DNA of 64,000 nt from Rapana venosa (GCA_028751875.1 CM054144.1:17608044-17672043), one strand, 5' to 3'; shown: positions 32,759 through 41,953, counted from the first letter of the stretch. The notes: generated by a model not told the origin, from the sequence alone. Numbers and translations are program-made.

Positions 32759-35700
32759 ACATACACACACATAATAATAATAATAATAATAATGTATGGA
32801 ATTTATATAGCGCTGAATCTTGTAAAGCAACAAATCAAAGCGCTCAGATGACTTTACAAAAAAAAATTTTTATAAATCAAGGATAATGGAATAACACTCA
32901 TGTGCTTTTTTACATCCAGTCCCCGTGTGTATGCGGTTTTGTAAATTTTGTCATCTGTTCCCACCAGCACACAATGGCCTACTCTTTCGAAAAGCGGAAC
33001 AGGATTTAACGTGTGCGCAAGATGTTCTGCATGCGTTCGCACACGGGGCCTCAGTTTATAGTCTCATCCGAAGGACTTTACACACGCACACGCACGCACA
33101 CACAACACACTTACTCGCTCACACACACTCTTAACATGGCTTAACTAAAGGGGAGCAGCAAAGTCGATGATAAGGAGTTTTAAAATTCCTGTTTTCATCA
33201 CAGTTGGCATTTGTTTTTTCTGTGAGCATACATTTTAAATACTTGTACGTGTTCATGAATGTACTATTTAGAGAGAATGATAGGGGAAAGAAATGCTTCA
33301 TTTTATTTTGCTGCATTTTGTAATGTGTATTCATTGCCTGTTTAGTTTCTATGCTTCGTGTTTTTTTGTTAATCCAAAATAGATTAAGACAATTAGTGCA
33401 TGTGGTCGTTCAGTTTTACATTTAGTGTAAAATTAGAGGATAGGAAGAGAACTGATGCGAAGAGTATTGTGCATCAGAGAAGTGATATATGTGTAGATAC
33501 AAATGGGGAGCAGGAGTTGTGGGGGTTAGAGGGGGGGAGGAATGGGATATGAATGCTTGAATATTATATATTCTGGATATTGATGGATATGCAGCATCCA
33601 TGATTTTGTATTTTTTGTTTGTTTTTTATTTCAGTATCTATGTGGCATTGTGCCATACTATTTTAATTTGTATTTATTTTTTAAACAGACATGAAATAAA
33701 TCAAAACAGAAAAGTTGAAAAGACTATAAACAAATTTCAAAAAAGGAAAGTAGGAATGTGCTAGGAGGACAGAAAATGCTCTGAGTGTGTATGTGCGCAC
33801 GCACACATGTGCGTATGTGTACAATTGTAATTTTCGACAGAGTAGCATAGGTTTGAATTCTTTCTCTCATCTTTTGTTGTTGGTGTTTGGATATTGTGCA
33901 CATTGTTTCTCCCCTCATGTTCTTTCCCGATTGTGAGCACTCTGTTTTCCTGAAAGTTTTCCATGCAGTGCATTTCTTTTGGGCATGGGCCGTGCACTCT
34001 TGTCTCAATGTCACCAGAAGCTTGTCAGTGTGTTGTCACAGTAGTTCTGAGTTCATGTTTTCATAATTGTGGTAATTTTATCAGTTGATTGTAATTAGTA
34101 TTTCTGAATCATTTAATCAAAACTACCATGCAGCTTGTCACTCTTACCAGTTGTAAAGTATTTCTGAGTTGATGTTACCATACATCTCGTCAGTTCATTG
34201 AAGTGCAATTTCTGATTAACATTACCTTATGGCTTATCAGTTTGTTATAGTAATTTTTTTTAAGGGGAAGGGTGGTGATAGTACTGCTTTTGGGGCTGCT
34301 TTTGTACATTTTGTATGTATTCTCAGAACTTGTATGTTGGTTTGCTTACGTAGAACCTCTGAAACAACAGCAGTCTACAACACACATACATTACAATGAA
34401 TATATGTGTACATCCTAGATATATATAATTACACATAGTGTGTTCTATGATGTGCTGTATTTTCTCTTCCAGCCTGCCTTTAGATTTTCAGCTGCAGATT
34501 TTCAGACTATATGAACTATACAGCTTAGCATCTGTAGAGTTTAACATCCATTTGTTGTTGTTTTTTAAATCTTGCTATTGTAATATGTATAGAAATTATT
34601 AAATCATGAAGAAATGATCCGTGTCACCAAAAGCATGAAAAAACATAACAATGTTTGGGAGGTTTGATTTGCACAGTGTGTGAATGGTGAATGTATGTAT
34701 TGTCAAATGACCAGTCTGAATCACAAATGTGTGTATTGTCAAATGACCAGTCTGAATGGTGAATGTGTGTATTGTCAAATGACCAGTCTGAATGGTGAAT
34801 GTGTGTATTGTCAAATGACCAGTATGAATGGTGAATGTGTGTATTGTCAAATGACCGGTCTGAATGGTGAATGTGTGTATTGTCAAATGACCGGTCTGAA
34901 TGGTGAATGTGTGTATTGTCAAATGACCGGTCTGAATGGTGAATGTGTGTATTGTCAAATGACCGGTCTGAATGGTGAATGTGTGTATTGTCAAATGACC
35001 AGTCTGAATGGTGAATGTGTGTATTGTCAAATGACCAGTCTGAATGGTGAATGTGTGTATTGTCAAATGACCAGTCTGAATGGTGAATGTGTGTATTGTC
35101 AAATGACCAGTCTGAATGGTGAATGTGTGTATTGTCAAATGACCATTGGGAATATGTGTATTGTCAAATGACCAGTGTGAATGGTGAATGTATGTATTGT
35201 CAAATGATTGTCTTGAATGGTGAATGTGTGGTATTGTCAATATGAACGGTCTGATGGTGAATGAGTTATTGTAATGCGGTTTCTGAATTGTGAATGTGTT
35301 CCACGGTCAAATGACCAGTCTGAATGGTAGAATGGTGTGTATTGTCAAATGCCAGTCTGAATGGTGAATGTGTGTATCTGCATCCAAATGACTTTGGGAA
35401 TGGTGAGTGTGTTGTTATGAGGTCAAAATTGACCATTGGGAATATGTGTATTGTCAAATGACCAGTGTGAATGGTGAATGTATGGACTAATGTGTTTTAT
35501 TTTATTTTTATTTATTTATTATTTTATTTTGTGGGTAATGGAATAAGAACTCATGTGCTTTTTACATCCAGTCCCTATGTGTATGCGGTTTTGTATATTT
35601 TGTCATTCGTTCCCACCGGCACACAATGGCCTACTCTTCCAAAAAGCAGAACGGGTTTTAACATGTGCGCAAGATGTTCTGCGTGCACTCGCACATTGGA

Positions 35701-36246
35701 CCTTGATTTATAGTCTCATCCAGAAGACTTTTGGGGAGAGTGGAGCCGACACTGTTGTTAACTCCAGAGGAAAAAATCCTCTTGAAGGAGATTTGAATGT
35801 GGGTCAGCAGATCATGAGCGCATCTCTCTAACCACCGGGCTATCCCATCCCCCAATGACCAATGTGAATCAGGAATGTGTGTATTGTCAAATGACCAATG
35901 TGAATGGTAATGTGTGTAATGTCTAATGACCAATCTGAATCATGAATGTGTGTGTTGTTAAATAACGGATGTGTTGTTTTGTCGCAGCTGGAAGCCCATT
36001 GTGGACTACATCGATGCCCAGTTTGATGCTTACCTTCAGGAAGAACTGAAGATCAAGCGCATGTTGGACACTTACCACGACAGTCGCGTCCATGCCTGCC
36101 TCTACTTTGTCGCTCCTACAGGACACTCGTAAGACTCATTCCATTACCTTCTTTGATTTTCTTCTTTGTTTGGTGAGGTGTGGTCAAAGATAAACTATAA
36201 AATATGTAGCGGGTAACCTGTCTGTCTATCTCTCTCTCTCTCTCTC

Positions 36247-36277
<31 letters not shown>

Positions 36278-39200
36278 CTGATCAGCAGTTGTCAAAGTAC
36301 AGTAATCATTGTAACTTGCAGTCTGAAATGTTAATGAGTTTCCCTGTTCTGTGCAGTGTCTTTCTTAAGCTCAGATTTTGCTTTAAAAATCTTTTTATCC
36401 AACCAGAAATTATGAGTTTTTAAAGTTTGCTCCCCGTTTGATGTGACTTCAGAATGGAGACTTGCTGAAAATATTACATCACTAACAGTCTCTGGCGATT
36501 TTGCTTGTATTGACCAGAATTTCTCTTTTTAATGTCAGGTTGGTGTAATGAGGTTTTGCTCATAGCATTGTGTGTGTGTGTGCCTGCATGTGTGTATGTG
36601 CCTGCATTCATGTGTGAGAGTGTGTGTTTGTGCTTTCATGTATAGATGTATGTGTGGATGATTGCACATGCACGGGTATTGTTGACTGTTTCAGGCTGAA
36701 AGCCCTGGACCTGGTGACGATGAAGAAGCTGGACAGCAAAGTGAACATCATTCCTGTCATTGCCAAGGCAGACACCATCACCAAGACTGAGCTCAACAAA
36801 TTCAAGGCAAAGGTGAGTCCACACTCCAGTTTTCTCAAAACATAAGCTTGTATTCTATGTATTTTGGCATAAGCATGTACGTTATGTATAACTACATACT
36901 AAATCAGATGCATCGCCATAGTGTTCACAAGTGTTGTATGATCTGTTCTCTGTATAATTAGTTAGCATGTATGACTGTGAAAGTTGTTAGTGGTGTAGAA
37001 AAAAAAAAGGATGGGTTGTATGTTTCGAGTAATATGATTTGAATTAACCAAAAATGAAGGGTGTCATTGTGAGTTCATAAATATTTCTGTAACATTTTAT
37101 TTTTTTGCATGTAGTGGTTTCCGTAAGAGAAGTCAGAAGGTCTAAGTCATTTGAATTGCTAAACAGAGAAGTGTTGTTTTTATGTCACAGATTTTATTTT
37201 TACTGATATGAGTATTGACAGTGGATGTACTCTGTGTTCAGATCATGAGTGAGCTGACAGCCAATGGAGTTCAGATCTACCAGTTCCCAACAGACGATGA
37301 GACTGTTGCTGACACCAATAACACCATGAATGTGAGTAGAGCCTTACTGTGGGTGGCATCTGGAAAGATAATTAAAGATATGGGATTTTTTTGTTTGTTT
37401 TGTTTTTAGAGAAAAGGTTTCTGTATTTTTTGTTGTGTTTAGTTTTTGGGGGTTTGTGTCTTTCTTTTTAAACATTCTTACGCCAACTTTTGCCAGTAAA
37501 AGAAAATTATGCACATAACTGGTGCTGTTTGTTATGTAACAGATAAAAGGGAAAAATATGTGTCTCACTCTGTGTGTGTGTTGTGTGTGTGTGTGATATA
37601 TATATATATATATATATATAAATTAGCTTATTATATATCTACACAAAATAGCTTTTTCATCCATCCTCTACTTACTCGTTTGATGATGCTCATGCACAAA
37701 GGTATGGTGTGGTAAGAAATATATTTCTGCTGTACTCAGTTTTCTGGTTGTATTTGTATTTCAGTCCCACCTGCCATTTGCTGTGGTTGGCAGTAACGAC
37801 GAAGTGAAGATCGGCAACAAGATGGTCAAGGCTCGCCAGTATCCCTGGGGCACCGTGCAAGGTAAACTTCATGTGACCCATATTGTATTGTCTCTTCTTC
37901 CCTCCACCCCCCCCCCCCCCTTTTTTTTTCCTTTCTGTAAGGCCAGTATCGAGAATTTTTTTTTCAGTGTTAGTGGGTGTTAAAGTTTCATTAACCTCTT
38001 GACTGCGTTGTTGATGGACAGTGTTATGTCATGATTTATCTTTCACTAAATCTGTGGTAATATACCGAGTATTGAGCACTTTGATTTGTTGTTTTACAAG
38101 ATTCAACGCTATATAAATTCCATACATTATTATTATTATTATTATATCAGTAACAGCAGTCACATTGTACTTTCCAGCATGTACCATAGGAAAGGAAGCA
38201 AGCAGTGAAAAAACTAAAAAGTTTATGGTTTCCATATTCAGTTGCAATATTCCGCCATAGAATGTTGTATGCTTTGTGGCTGTGAGATCTCTGTGTTCTG
38301 TACTGATAAATCCTAAATGTGGTTGCAGTGGAAAACGAGAACCACTGTGACTTTGTCAAGCTGAGGGAGATGCTGATCCGAACCAACATGGAGGATCTGA
38401 GGGAGACCACTCACCTGAAGCACTACGAGCTGTACCGCCGACACAAACTGGAGGAAATGGGATTCTCTGATTCCGACACGCGCAGGTCAGCCTCTATACT
38501 GAAGTTATATTGCAGGACGGCAAATAAGAGAATGACAGAAAATTTCTGAAACAAGTGACTCTAGCAGGGTTTTTCCCCTCTTTTTAATGGTGTATGTAGC
38601 TCAGATACCAAGTAGACATCTTATTTAGATTCTTTATGTCATTCCTCTGCTTTCGGGTTTTTTTGGTTTGTTTTCCCTTCACAACTGCTTTTGTAATTCA
38701 ACAAATTACTAGAGTGCTTGTAAAGTTGTGTACTACTATTTAGATGGCTCACTTTTTATCTCTCAAAAAACATTGATAAAACTTTTTTCTCTCTCTTATT
38801 AAATATTTTTGCATTGATGGTCACAAACTGCATGATTCTGCATGTGATACTTGTTTCGGATGACTTCTTTTTTGTGAGAGGGGGGTGGGGGGGGGTTGAT
38901 GTTCATGGTGAGGTGATAATGAGCCTGATTTACTGTTCCATATTCCTGAGAAAGTCTTTAGTGTCTGTGGTTATATGTCTATGCATGCTTGTTTATATTG
39001 GTCTTGTTTATAGTTACTGTCGTGTTGTTTTTATAACATCCTCATTACATTTGATTCATATGTAAAATTAGGTTGTTTTACTGGGAAAATTTTCTTTATT
39101 TGTGTGTGGAATTTTTCTCCCTCCAATGAACAAATCTCTTGTGCATGCATTTTGTGCCTGCTAAACCACATTTTTTGAGAATCTTGGCTCATCATTCTAC

Positions 39201-41953
39201 CAGAAAGATCTGACATGAACCCATCTCTCCGGGTCAAGCGAAATAGAGTGACCTGTGATATCAGACTTCTGGGACAGACACATTTTTCAAGCTACTTTTC
39301 ATCTGCCAAGATAGGCCTCAGAGTCTGTGGGATACATTTATTGCTCTAACCTATTAGTTGTTGTGTGCCGTTTTCATTCAGTAACAAGGAACAGGTATAT
39401 TTCGTATCTATAGTGATTATGGTTCTTACTTTTTCAGTAAATGATTCTCCTAATATTCCATGTAGCATAGGGTATGTTAGGAAAGAAAGTGAATTTTCTC
39501 AAATTAAGATTGTCTGTCAGAACATGTATTTTGTAGTTTTGCTCAACTCCAAAGTGCATTTGTCTGTGTGAAAAATAATGTCAGCATAATGATCACTGTG
39601 ACTGTGTTGGAAGGAGCATTCTTTCCCGGTGAGTGTTGAAGTCAATTCAGTCCTCTTTCTGGCTTTATTCTCTTTCCTGCGCTGCAGTGTGTCAGTCTGA
39701 CTGCATTTCACAGGAGTTAAAAACTGAATTTTCCTTTCAAACTGAATCTTGCTGGAACTTTATGAAATGCCCTCCCACTGTGTTGTTCATCACATTTTTC
39801 ACAAAGGTCATCAGGGTTCTGTAACAGTGTTCTGCTGTTTAGGCTTATGCTTTTAATTCAATTCTTGTATTGCCAAAATGTTATTCATTTCAGTAAACAT
39901 CAGAACTGCAGCCATTGTTTTCTTCCTTTCAATCTATTCTTAATCTGATTAATACATTGCAGTGTACATACATATGAATGTGTTTTTATATTGAAAGAAA
40001 TGTGTGCAGTTGTACTGTTTGTGATCATTTTGGGACATGGTATTTCAACAGAGTGAACTGAGTTGATAAACAAACGGAAAATGATACTAACTGTGAAGTG
40101 TTCTTGTGTTAACTCACTTCTAAACCACTGCCACCTTTGTGTACTGTTTCTTGATAATAGCAGAGGGTTGAAGCTGTTTCCTTTTGAAGCTTTGCTGTTC
40201 TTAAAAGTATCAACTAATTTGTAAAAGCACATTTTTTACAGAAAAGTGTTTGATATTTAAGTCCAGGAGATAACATTTGAGTATAAAATACAGGAGATAA
40301 CATTTGAGTATAAACTGATTTGTGAAATTTTACATTTTGAAGGTGAACATTTTACTTTGAGTTTAGAGATAACTTTTGTTGTTGTTCTGTTGATGTTTTC
40401 ACATTGTGATGTGTCCTGTGTGTGTTTGTGAAAGTAAAATGTGTCATGAAAGTCTATTGGTATTACTTTTAAAGTTTTGTTTTTATGAAGTATGTCATGT
40501 GTCAGTTGTTCTGTGTCCTTTATTTATATATTCTAAGGTATCAAAGTCTAATTATGATCTGTACATTTTGTGTCCAAGTTATGTTTCCTTAATTTAAGTC
40601 TTTGGGTCTGTGTTTATTTGTGATAGTCTTCTGTGTCAGTATCACAGCTTGGTAAATATCAAGCAGAAGGAAGGAAGGGGAGTCTATTTTTAGTTGTGCT
40701 TTTTATTTGTTTGTATTTGATGCAGTTGCCTACCCCAATGAGTGCAAATTATCTTGAGGTGCAGAAGTTCAGTTTATCATTTTGAAGATTGCATGTACGC
40801 TTTAAAAAAGGTTTAATCAACAGCTTCCATCTGACTTTATACTTTTTTTAAAAACTGCAGTAATGAAAGCTTTCTCAATAGGAGCAGTAAATGATGTACA
40901 GCTTTGCAGTATATGACATGCTCTTGACATAATTTAAATTCATACCTGTCATTTTTATAGATATGTAGATGTACAGATAACTATGTCAGAAATGTGTGAA
41001 AAAGTAAAGGTTTGTGTTACTGTATTGAAAGTGCAGTAGAAGGGAAAGAAGAGTTTTTCATTAATAGTCACTTACAGATAGGATGGATGTGTCTGTGTGT
41101 CTCACTCAGCCTGTCGGAAACCTATGAGCAGAAGCGCCAAGAGCACATCAGCAACCTTCAGAAGAAGGAGGAGGAGATGAGACAGACTTTCGTCATCCGT
41201 GTGAAGGAGAAAGAAGGGGAGCTGAAGGAGGCAGAGAAAGAGGTAACGTCTGCTTTTCAGTGCTTCATGCTGTTACGATGAATACTTCACAATGCAGAGA
41301 AATGAAGGAGGCTATATGCTCATGCACTTGAGCCGTCTTTTTCCTTGATCCTGCTTTTGTGTTTTTGTTGATCTAGAAGTGTTAGTTGTTTGTGCCTTTG
41401 TACACAGGTATCTGTGCTCTGACACATAGTAGGTACAAGAATGGAAAACTTGGGATACATACAACATAGACAACTTTTATGGACTCTTTGTTGATAGTGA
41501 CACAAATGACATGGGATAGAAGATGCAGAGCACTATTTTCCATTCTTATTGAACTTTGAAATGAAATTTTTTTTTTTTTTTTCGAAAAAAGATTTCAAAT
41601 TTTGTGTCCATATAAAAGTTTTGTATCGATAATATTAAGACCTGGATTGATTTCTGTTGAAGTGTTTTGCTGACATATGTTTATTTCATTCTTTTGTGGT
41701 GGAAAAACGGGGTGGTTTGGGTTTTATTGACAGTGCATAAGTACCATTCATTTCAATATTCATGGTTTTTTTACTTGTGCTCTTTTTGTTTCAGCTGCAC
41801 GCCCGGTTTGACCAGCTGAAGAAGCAGCATGCCGAGGAGAAAAAGAAGATTGAGGACAGCCGCAAACGCTTGGAGGACGAGATCAACGTCTTCAACCAGC
41901 GCAAGGCGGCCGTGGAGGCCCAGCACTCCACCATGGGGAAGAAGAAGAAGTAA
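20245..41953 (+). CDS. SEPTIN6: Septin, SEPT6/8/11 group, 11 coding exons plus one alternative exon
   Basis: Exons 20245-20268, 26707-26836, 28609-28722, 30601-30682 (or 30912-30993), 35988-36128, 36695-36812, 37242-37331, 37765-37861, 38329-38485, 41110-41242 and 41795-41953 join to exactly 1,245 nt (414 aa plus stop). Septins are GTP-binding filament subunits that form membrane-associated hetero-oligomers with SEPT2- and SEPT7-type partners. Visible motifs: P-loop GETGIGKS (52-59), G3 DTTG or DSVG (104-107), G4 AKAD (187-190), septin-unique element about 245-295 ([23 protein letters not shown]) and a C-terminal charged coiled coil (about 319-405) ending in a lysine run. [24 protein letters not shown] and the coiled-coil sequence place it in the SEPT6 group, whose members generally bind but do not hydrolyse GTP. 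Length is close to vertebrate SEPT6/11. The start is ATG in CACAATGG. Orthology to one specific vertebrate paralogue cannot be decided. Confidence 0.96.
20341..20559 (+). repeat. Tandem duplication of about 120 bp in septin intron 1
   Basis: CAGGAAGTGTAGTCTACTTC starts unit 1 at 20341 and nearly identically unit 2 at 20461. Both end TGGGTAGGCCTAGCCAAGGC. Unit 1 has an extra 21-bp GTAGACT-type expansion. The duplication begins 70 bp after septin exon 1. Confidence 0.9.
21925..21930 (-). terminator. Poly(A) signal AATAAA of the nested antisense gene
   Basis: AATAAA on the minus strand (TTTATT on plus), 68 bases after the TGA of exon B. Position and spacing fit a short 3' UTR. Confidence 0.5.
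21998..22171 (-). CDS. Nested gene, terminal coding exon B
   Basis: 58 codons including TGA, preceded by a strong acceptor (GTTTTTTTTCCAG). The Trp/Pro/Tyr-rich sequence [16 protein letters not shown] is unlike the microsatellite or SINE reading frames elsewhere in the window. The plus-strand open frames at the same place are its shadow. Confidence 0.6.
   Translation of the reverse strand, partial: DLLRHRKIQSRLKILNVQENYYIWPWPPMDDIAWVPMEDTHPVGNPDITARQHYYFD
21998..23333 (-). CDS. Unidentified small gene nested antisense in septin intron 1 (two exons visible)
   Basis: Two exons join in frame (phase 0 to phase 0). Exon A ends at 23177 with AAACTG|GTGAGTATT and reads [40 protein letters not shown] and KYRATLKL. 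Exon B (22171-21998) follows a long pyrimidine tract and CAG, and reads [37 protein letters not shown] and so on to HYYFD and TGA. An AATAAA on this strand at 21930-21925 lies 68 bases past the stop. The 5' end is unsettled: no ATG is in frame in exon A (the frame closes at 23363), so an upstream exon joined at 23333 or 23362 is expected. I do not recognise the family; the product looks like a small soluble protein with a Trp/Pro/Tyr-rich C-terminus. Confidence 0.55.
23177..23333 (-). CDS. Nested gene, coding exon A (5' boundary uncertain)
   Basis: Open frame ending at a consensus GTGAGT donor. Possible acceptors on this strand are ATACAG before 23333 and CTGTAG before 23362. A perfect CRE palindrome TGACGTCA lies about 110 bp upstream at 23440-23447, which instead hints at a promoter nearby. 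If so, an overlapping frame starting at the ATG within ACCAATGG would have to be considered. Confidence 0.5.
23440..23447. promoter_or_regulatory. CRE palindrome TGACGTCA upstream of nested gene exon A
   Basis: Exact 8-bp cAMP response element (CREB/ATF site) inside a local CpG-containing patch (ACACGTC, GCGAACGC). It lies upstream of the nested exon on the minus strand. Function is inferred from position only. Confidence 0.4.
24595..24915 (+). repeat. Dispersed repeat C, copy 2
   Basis: Contains GTCTTTCTGGGGGAAAAAGG, CAGAAACAGAGGGATATAA and GGAATTCCTATCACAGAA, matching copy 3 in order. It lies in septin intron 1. Confidence 0.6.
25117..25800. mobile_element. Candidate piggyBac-like non-autonomous element
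   Basis: The left end is TTAACCTCTTAACTGCCC with inner CCCTATATGCCGGGG. The right end is GGCAGTCTAGTGGTCAAGGTTA with inner GGCGTATAGGGGCAAG. The ends are imperfect inverted repeats and start at TTAA, the piggyBac target. No transposase is inside. Right boundary uncertain. Confidence 0.4.
26404..26636 (+). repeat. (CT)n and repeated poly-G tracts before septin exon 2
   Basis: CT tract, poly-T, then G runs at about 26470-26490, 26541-26563 and 26620-26635 on the septin coding strand, ending 70 bp before exon 2. G-quadruplex potential is strong. Confidence 0.9.
26707..26836 (+). CDS. SEPTIN6: Septin coding exon 2 (residues 9-52)
   Basis: Acceptor CTACAG, donor GTTG|GTTAGT. It encodes [20 protein letters not shown] and [11 protein letters not shown], the conserved septin lead-in to the P-loop. 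A second AG nine bases downstream (start 26716) would remove three residues and is an alternative acceptor. The exon sits directly after a 300-bp stretch of poly-T, poly-G and G-rich DNA. Confidence 0.93.
27115..27375. repeat. Poly-G run and (CA)n microsatellite in septin intron 2
   Basis: A G run of about 25 nt at 27116-27140, preceded by a 25-bp fragment of a family A SINE tail (TTTCAAGGATAATGG), then CA tracts. Confidence 0.85.
27640..27990 (-). mobile_element. SINE family A body with a different tRNA head (copy A4)
   Basis: The body is family A (plus strand: TCGAGGATAATGGAATAAGC to TCGGTTTATAGTCTCATCC). The adjoining head, read on minus, is GGTGGTTAAGACATTCGCCT followed later by GGTTGTGGGTTCGATTCCC, which is not the family A head. 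It appears to be a chimeric SINE with an exchanged promoter. Confidence 0.75.
28609..28722 (+). CDS. SEPTIN6: Septin coding exon 3 (residues 52-90, P-loop and switch I)
   Basis: Acceptor TTTTCAG, donor TACG|GTATTG. It carries the Walker A/G1 motif GETGIGKST followed by [10 protein letters not shown] and the switch I region ending KLKAHTY. It leaves one base of codon 90, so the next exon supplies Asp (exon 4a) or Glu (exon 4b). Confidence 0.95.
28742..29170 (+). repeat. Local direct repeat interrupted by the tRNA-5S SINE
   Basis: GATACTGACCAGTATAATTT at 28744 recurs as GATACTGACCAGTGTAATTT at 29113, with similar following sequence. The SINE inserted inside the first copy. Confidence 0.6.
28782..29078 (+). 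mobile_element. Chimeric tRNA-5S rRNA-derived SINE with TSDs
   Basis: The 5' part resembles a tRNA 5' half (GATTGCTCAGTGGTCGGAGC, an A box). The next part resembles the 5S rRNA internal control region (GGTTAAGCAGCATCGAGCG then GGTTACAAATTGGATGGGTG ACC). A unique body and a CACCTTTACCCTTTACC tail follow. TAGATACCCA flanks the element at 28772-28781 and 29079-29088 as target-site duplications, so both ends are defined to the base. Confidence 0.8.
29318..30253 (+). repeat. Three poly-G tracts upstream of septin exon 4a
   Basis: G runs at about 29320-29335, 30010-30034 and 30224-30250, all G-rich on the coding strand. The nearest is 350 bp before exon 4a. Confidence 0.85.
30601..30682 (+). CDS. 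SEPTIN6: Septin exon 4a: alternative G3/switch II exon
   Basis: 82 bp encoding residues 90-117, [18 protein letters not shown] then [10 protein letters not shown]. It contains the G3 motif DTTG and the FGDQI switch II. The donor CAG|GTAAAG is good. The acceptor (GTGTAAATTGCAG) has a poor pyrimidine tract. It has the same length and phases as exon 4b 229 bp downstream. Using both exons would shift the frame by one base, so they are predicted to be mutually exclusive. Confidence 0.9.
30912..30993 (+). CDS. SEPTIN6: Septin exon 4b: alternative G3/switch II exon
   Basis: 82 bp encoding the same residues 90-117 as [18 protein letters not shown] then [10 protein letters not shown]. By my hand alignment it is identical to exon 4a at 55 of 82 bases and 21 of 28 residues, so the duplication is old and both copies have stayed open. 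The acceptor has a strong pyrimidine tract (CTTTTTTTTTTCCCTTTCAG) and the donor is TAG|GTGAGC. Both splice into 35988 with AG+C giving Ser. Confidence 0.9.
31912..32041 (+). mobile_element. LINE 3' terminus (RNase H-type family), with perfect TSD
   Basis: A frame reads [20 protein letters not shown] and [13 protein letters not shown] then TAA, the typical C-terminal end of Jockey/L2-like LINE ORF2 proteins. It is followed by a short UTR and a GAAGAAGAAGAG tail. ATGAAACATGCA occurs on both sides (31900-31911 and 32042-32053), a perfect 12-bp target-site duplication. It is therefore a heavily 5'-truncated and fairly recent insertion in the septin intron. Confidence 0.7.
32770..32846 (-). mobile_element. 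SINE 3' tail fragment with (ATT)n end
   Basis: On minus: AGCGCTATATAAATTCCATAC followed by (ATT)n. The same tail is found at 38.1 kb and 50.8 kb. This tail ends many invertebrate SINEs. Confidence 0.6.
32873..33077 (-). mobile_element. SINE family A, truncated copy A5
   Basis: The tail and body are present (AAGGATAATGGAATAACACT to CAGTTTATAGTCTCATCCGA on plus). The head is missing and a (CA)n tract follows directly. Confidence 0.85.
34681..35484 (+). repeat. 36-bp minisatellite in septin intron before exon 5
   Basis: About 13 clean units of TGAATGGTGAATGTGTGTAT + TGTCAAATGACCAGTC, then degenerate units to 35484. CCAGTC and CCGGTC variants form blocks. Because the period is a multiple of 3 without stops, both strands show long open frames. 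The array resumes at 35855-35960 after SINE A6. Confidence 0.95.
35510..35855 (-). mobile_element. SINE family A, full-length copy A6 inserted in the 36-bp minisatellite
   Basis: Complete from the T-rich tail side (GGGTAATGGAATAAGAACTC) to the head (ACCACCGGGCTATCCCATCC) on the plus strand. Minisatellite units flank it on both sides, so it inserted into the array. Confidence 0.85.
35855..35965 (+). repeat. Right remnant of the 36-bp minisatellite
   Basis: Three degenerate units (ATGACCAATGTGAATCAGGA and so on) end about 25 bp before the septin exon 5 acceptor. Confidence 0.85.
35988..36128 (+). CDS. SEPTIN6: Septin coding exon 5 (residues 117-164)
   Basis: Encodes [40 protein letters not shown] and VAPTGHS, strongly conserved in the SEPT6 group. 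The acceptor GTCGCAG lies within 30 bp of the last degenerate unit of a 36-bp minisatellite. The donor is ACTC|GTAAGA. Confidence 0.96.
36695..36812 (+). CDS. SEPTIN6: Septin coding exon 6 (residues 164-203, G4 motif)
   Basis: Encodes [20 protein letters not shown] followed by [23 protein letters not shown] at 187-190 is the guanine-specificity G4 motif. Acceptor TTTCAG, donor AAG|GTGAGT. Confidence 0.96.
37242..37331 (+). CDS. SEPTIN6: Septin coding exon 7 (residues 204-233)
   Basis: 90 bp, phase 0 at both ends, encoding [20 protein letters not shown] and [10 protein letters not shown], as in vertebrate SEPT6/11. Acceptor GTTCAG, donor AAT|GTGAGT. Confidence 0.96.
37590..37620. repeat. (AT)n microsatellite
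   Basis: About 13 AT units after a short GT tract, in septin intron 7. Confidence 0.9.
37765..37861 (+). CDS. SEPTIN6: Septin coding exon 8 (residues 234-266)
   Basis: Encodes [20 protein letters not shown] followed by [12 protein letters not shown], the start of the septin-unique element. Acceptor ATTTCAG, donor CAAG|GTAAAC. A poly-C/poly-T tract follows within 50 bp of the donor. Confidence 0.96.
38055..38145 (+). mobile_element. SINE 3' tail fragment with (ATT)n end
   Basis: CAACGCTATATAAATTCCAT then (ATT)n, in septin intron 8. It is preceded by TTAACCTCTTGACTGCG at 37990, which resembles a piggyBac-like terminus. Confidence 0.6.
38329..38485 (+). CDS. SEPTIN6: Septin coding exon 9 (residues 266-318)
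   Basis: Encodes [40 protein letters not shown] and [11 protein letters not shown], the end of the septin-unique element and the start of the C-terminal extension. Acceptor GTTGCAG, donor GCAG|GTCAGC. Confidence 0.96.
40263..40316 (+). repeat. Short 28-bp tandem duplication
   Basis: CAGGAGATAACATTTGAGTA occurs twice in a row in septin intron 9. Confidence 0.8.
41110..41242 (+). CDS. SEPTIN6: Septin coding exon 10 (residues 318-362, coiled coil)
   Basis: Encodes [40 protein letters not shown] and AEKE, a highly charged coiled coil typical of SEPT6-group C-termini that pairs with SEPT7-type partners. Acceptor ACTCAG, donor GAG|GTAACG. Confidence 0.96.
41795..41953 (+). CDS. SEPTIN6: Septin terminal coding exon 11 (residues 363-414)
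   Basis: Encodes the end of the coiled coil ([20 protein letters not shown] and [15 protein letters not shown]), then STMGKKKKK and TAA. The tail is shorter than in vertebrate SEPT6/11, which carry an additional Gln/Ser-rich end. Acceptor GTTTCAG. Confidence 0.96.
   Translation: MHARFDQLKKQHAEEKKKIEDSRKRLEDEINVFNQRKAAVEAQHSTMGKKKK

Noticed and set aside
34681..35170. Array that looks like evenly spaced repeats of a CRISPR locus
   Set aside because: There are no unique spacers; the whole 36 bp is the repeat. The context is an animal intron and no cas genes are present.
34599..35240. 213-aa and 163-aa open frames on opposite strands made of 12-residue repeats (one with a CxxC in every unit)
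   Set aside because: They arise because a 36-bp minisatellite has a period divisible by three and no stops. The CxxC pattern is a consequence of TGTGTATTGTC and not a metal-binding protein. The array is intronic and degenerates with frameshifts at its right end.
38486..38549. Read-through of septin exon 9 giving an alternative C-terminus
   Set aside because: The sequence after 38485 is intron with a normal donor, and the continuation is short and unlike any septin tail. Intron retention cannot be excluded but is unsupported.
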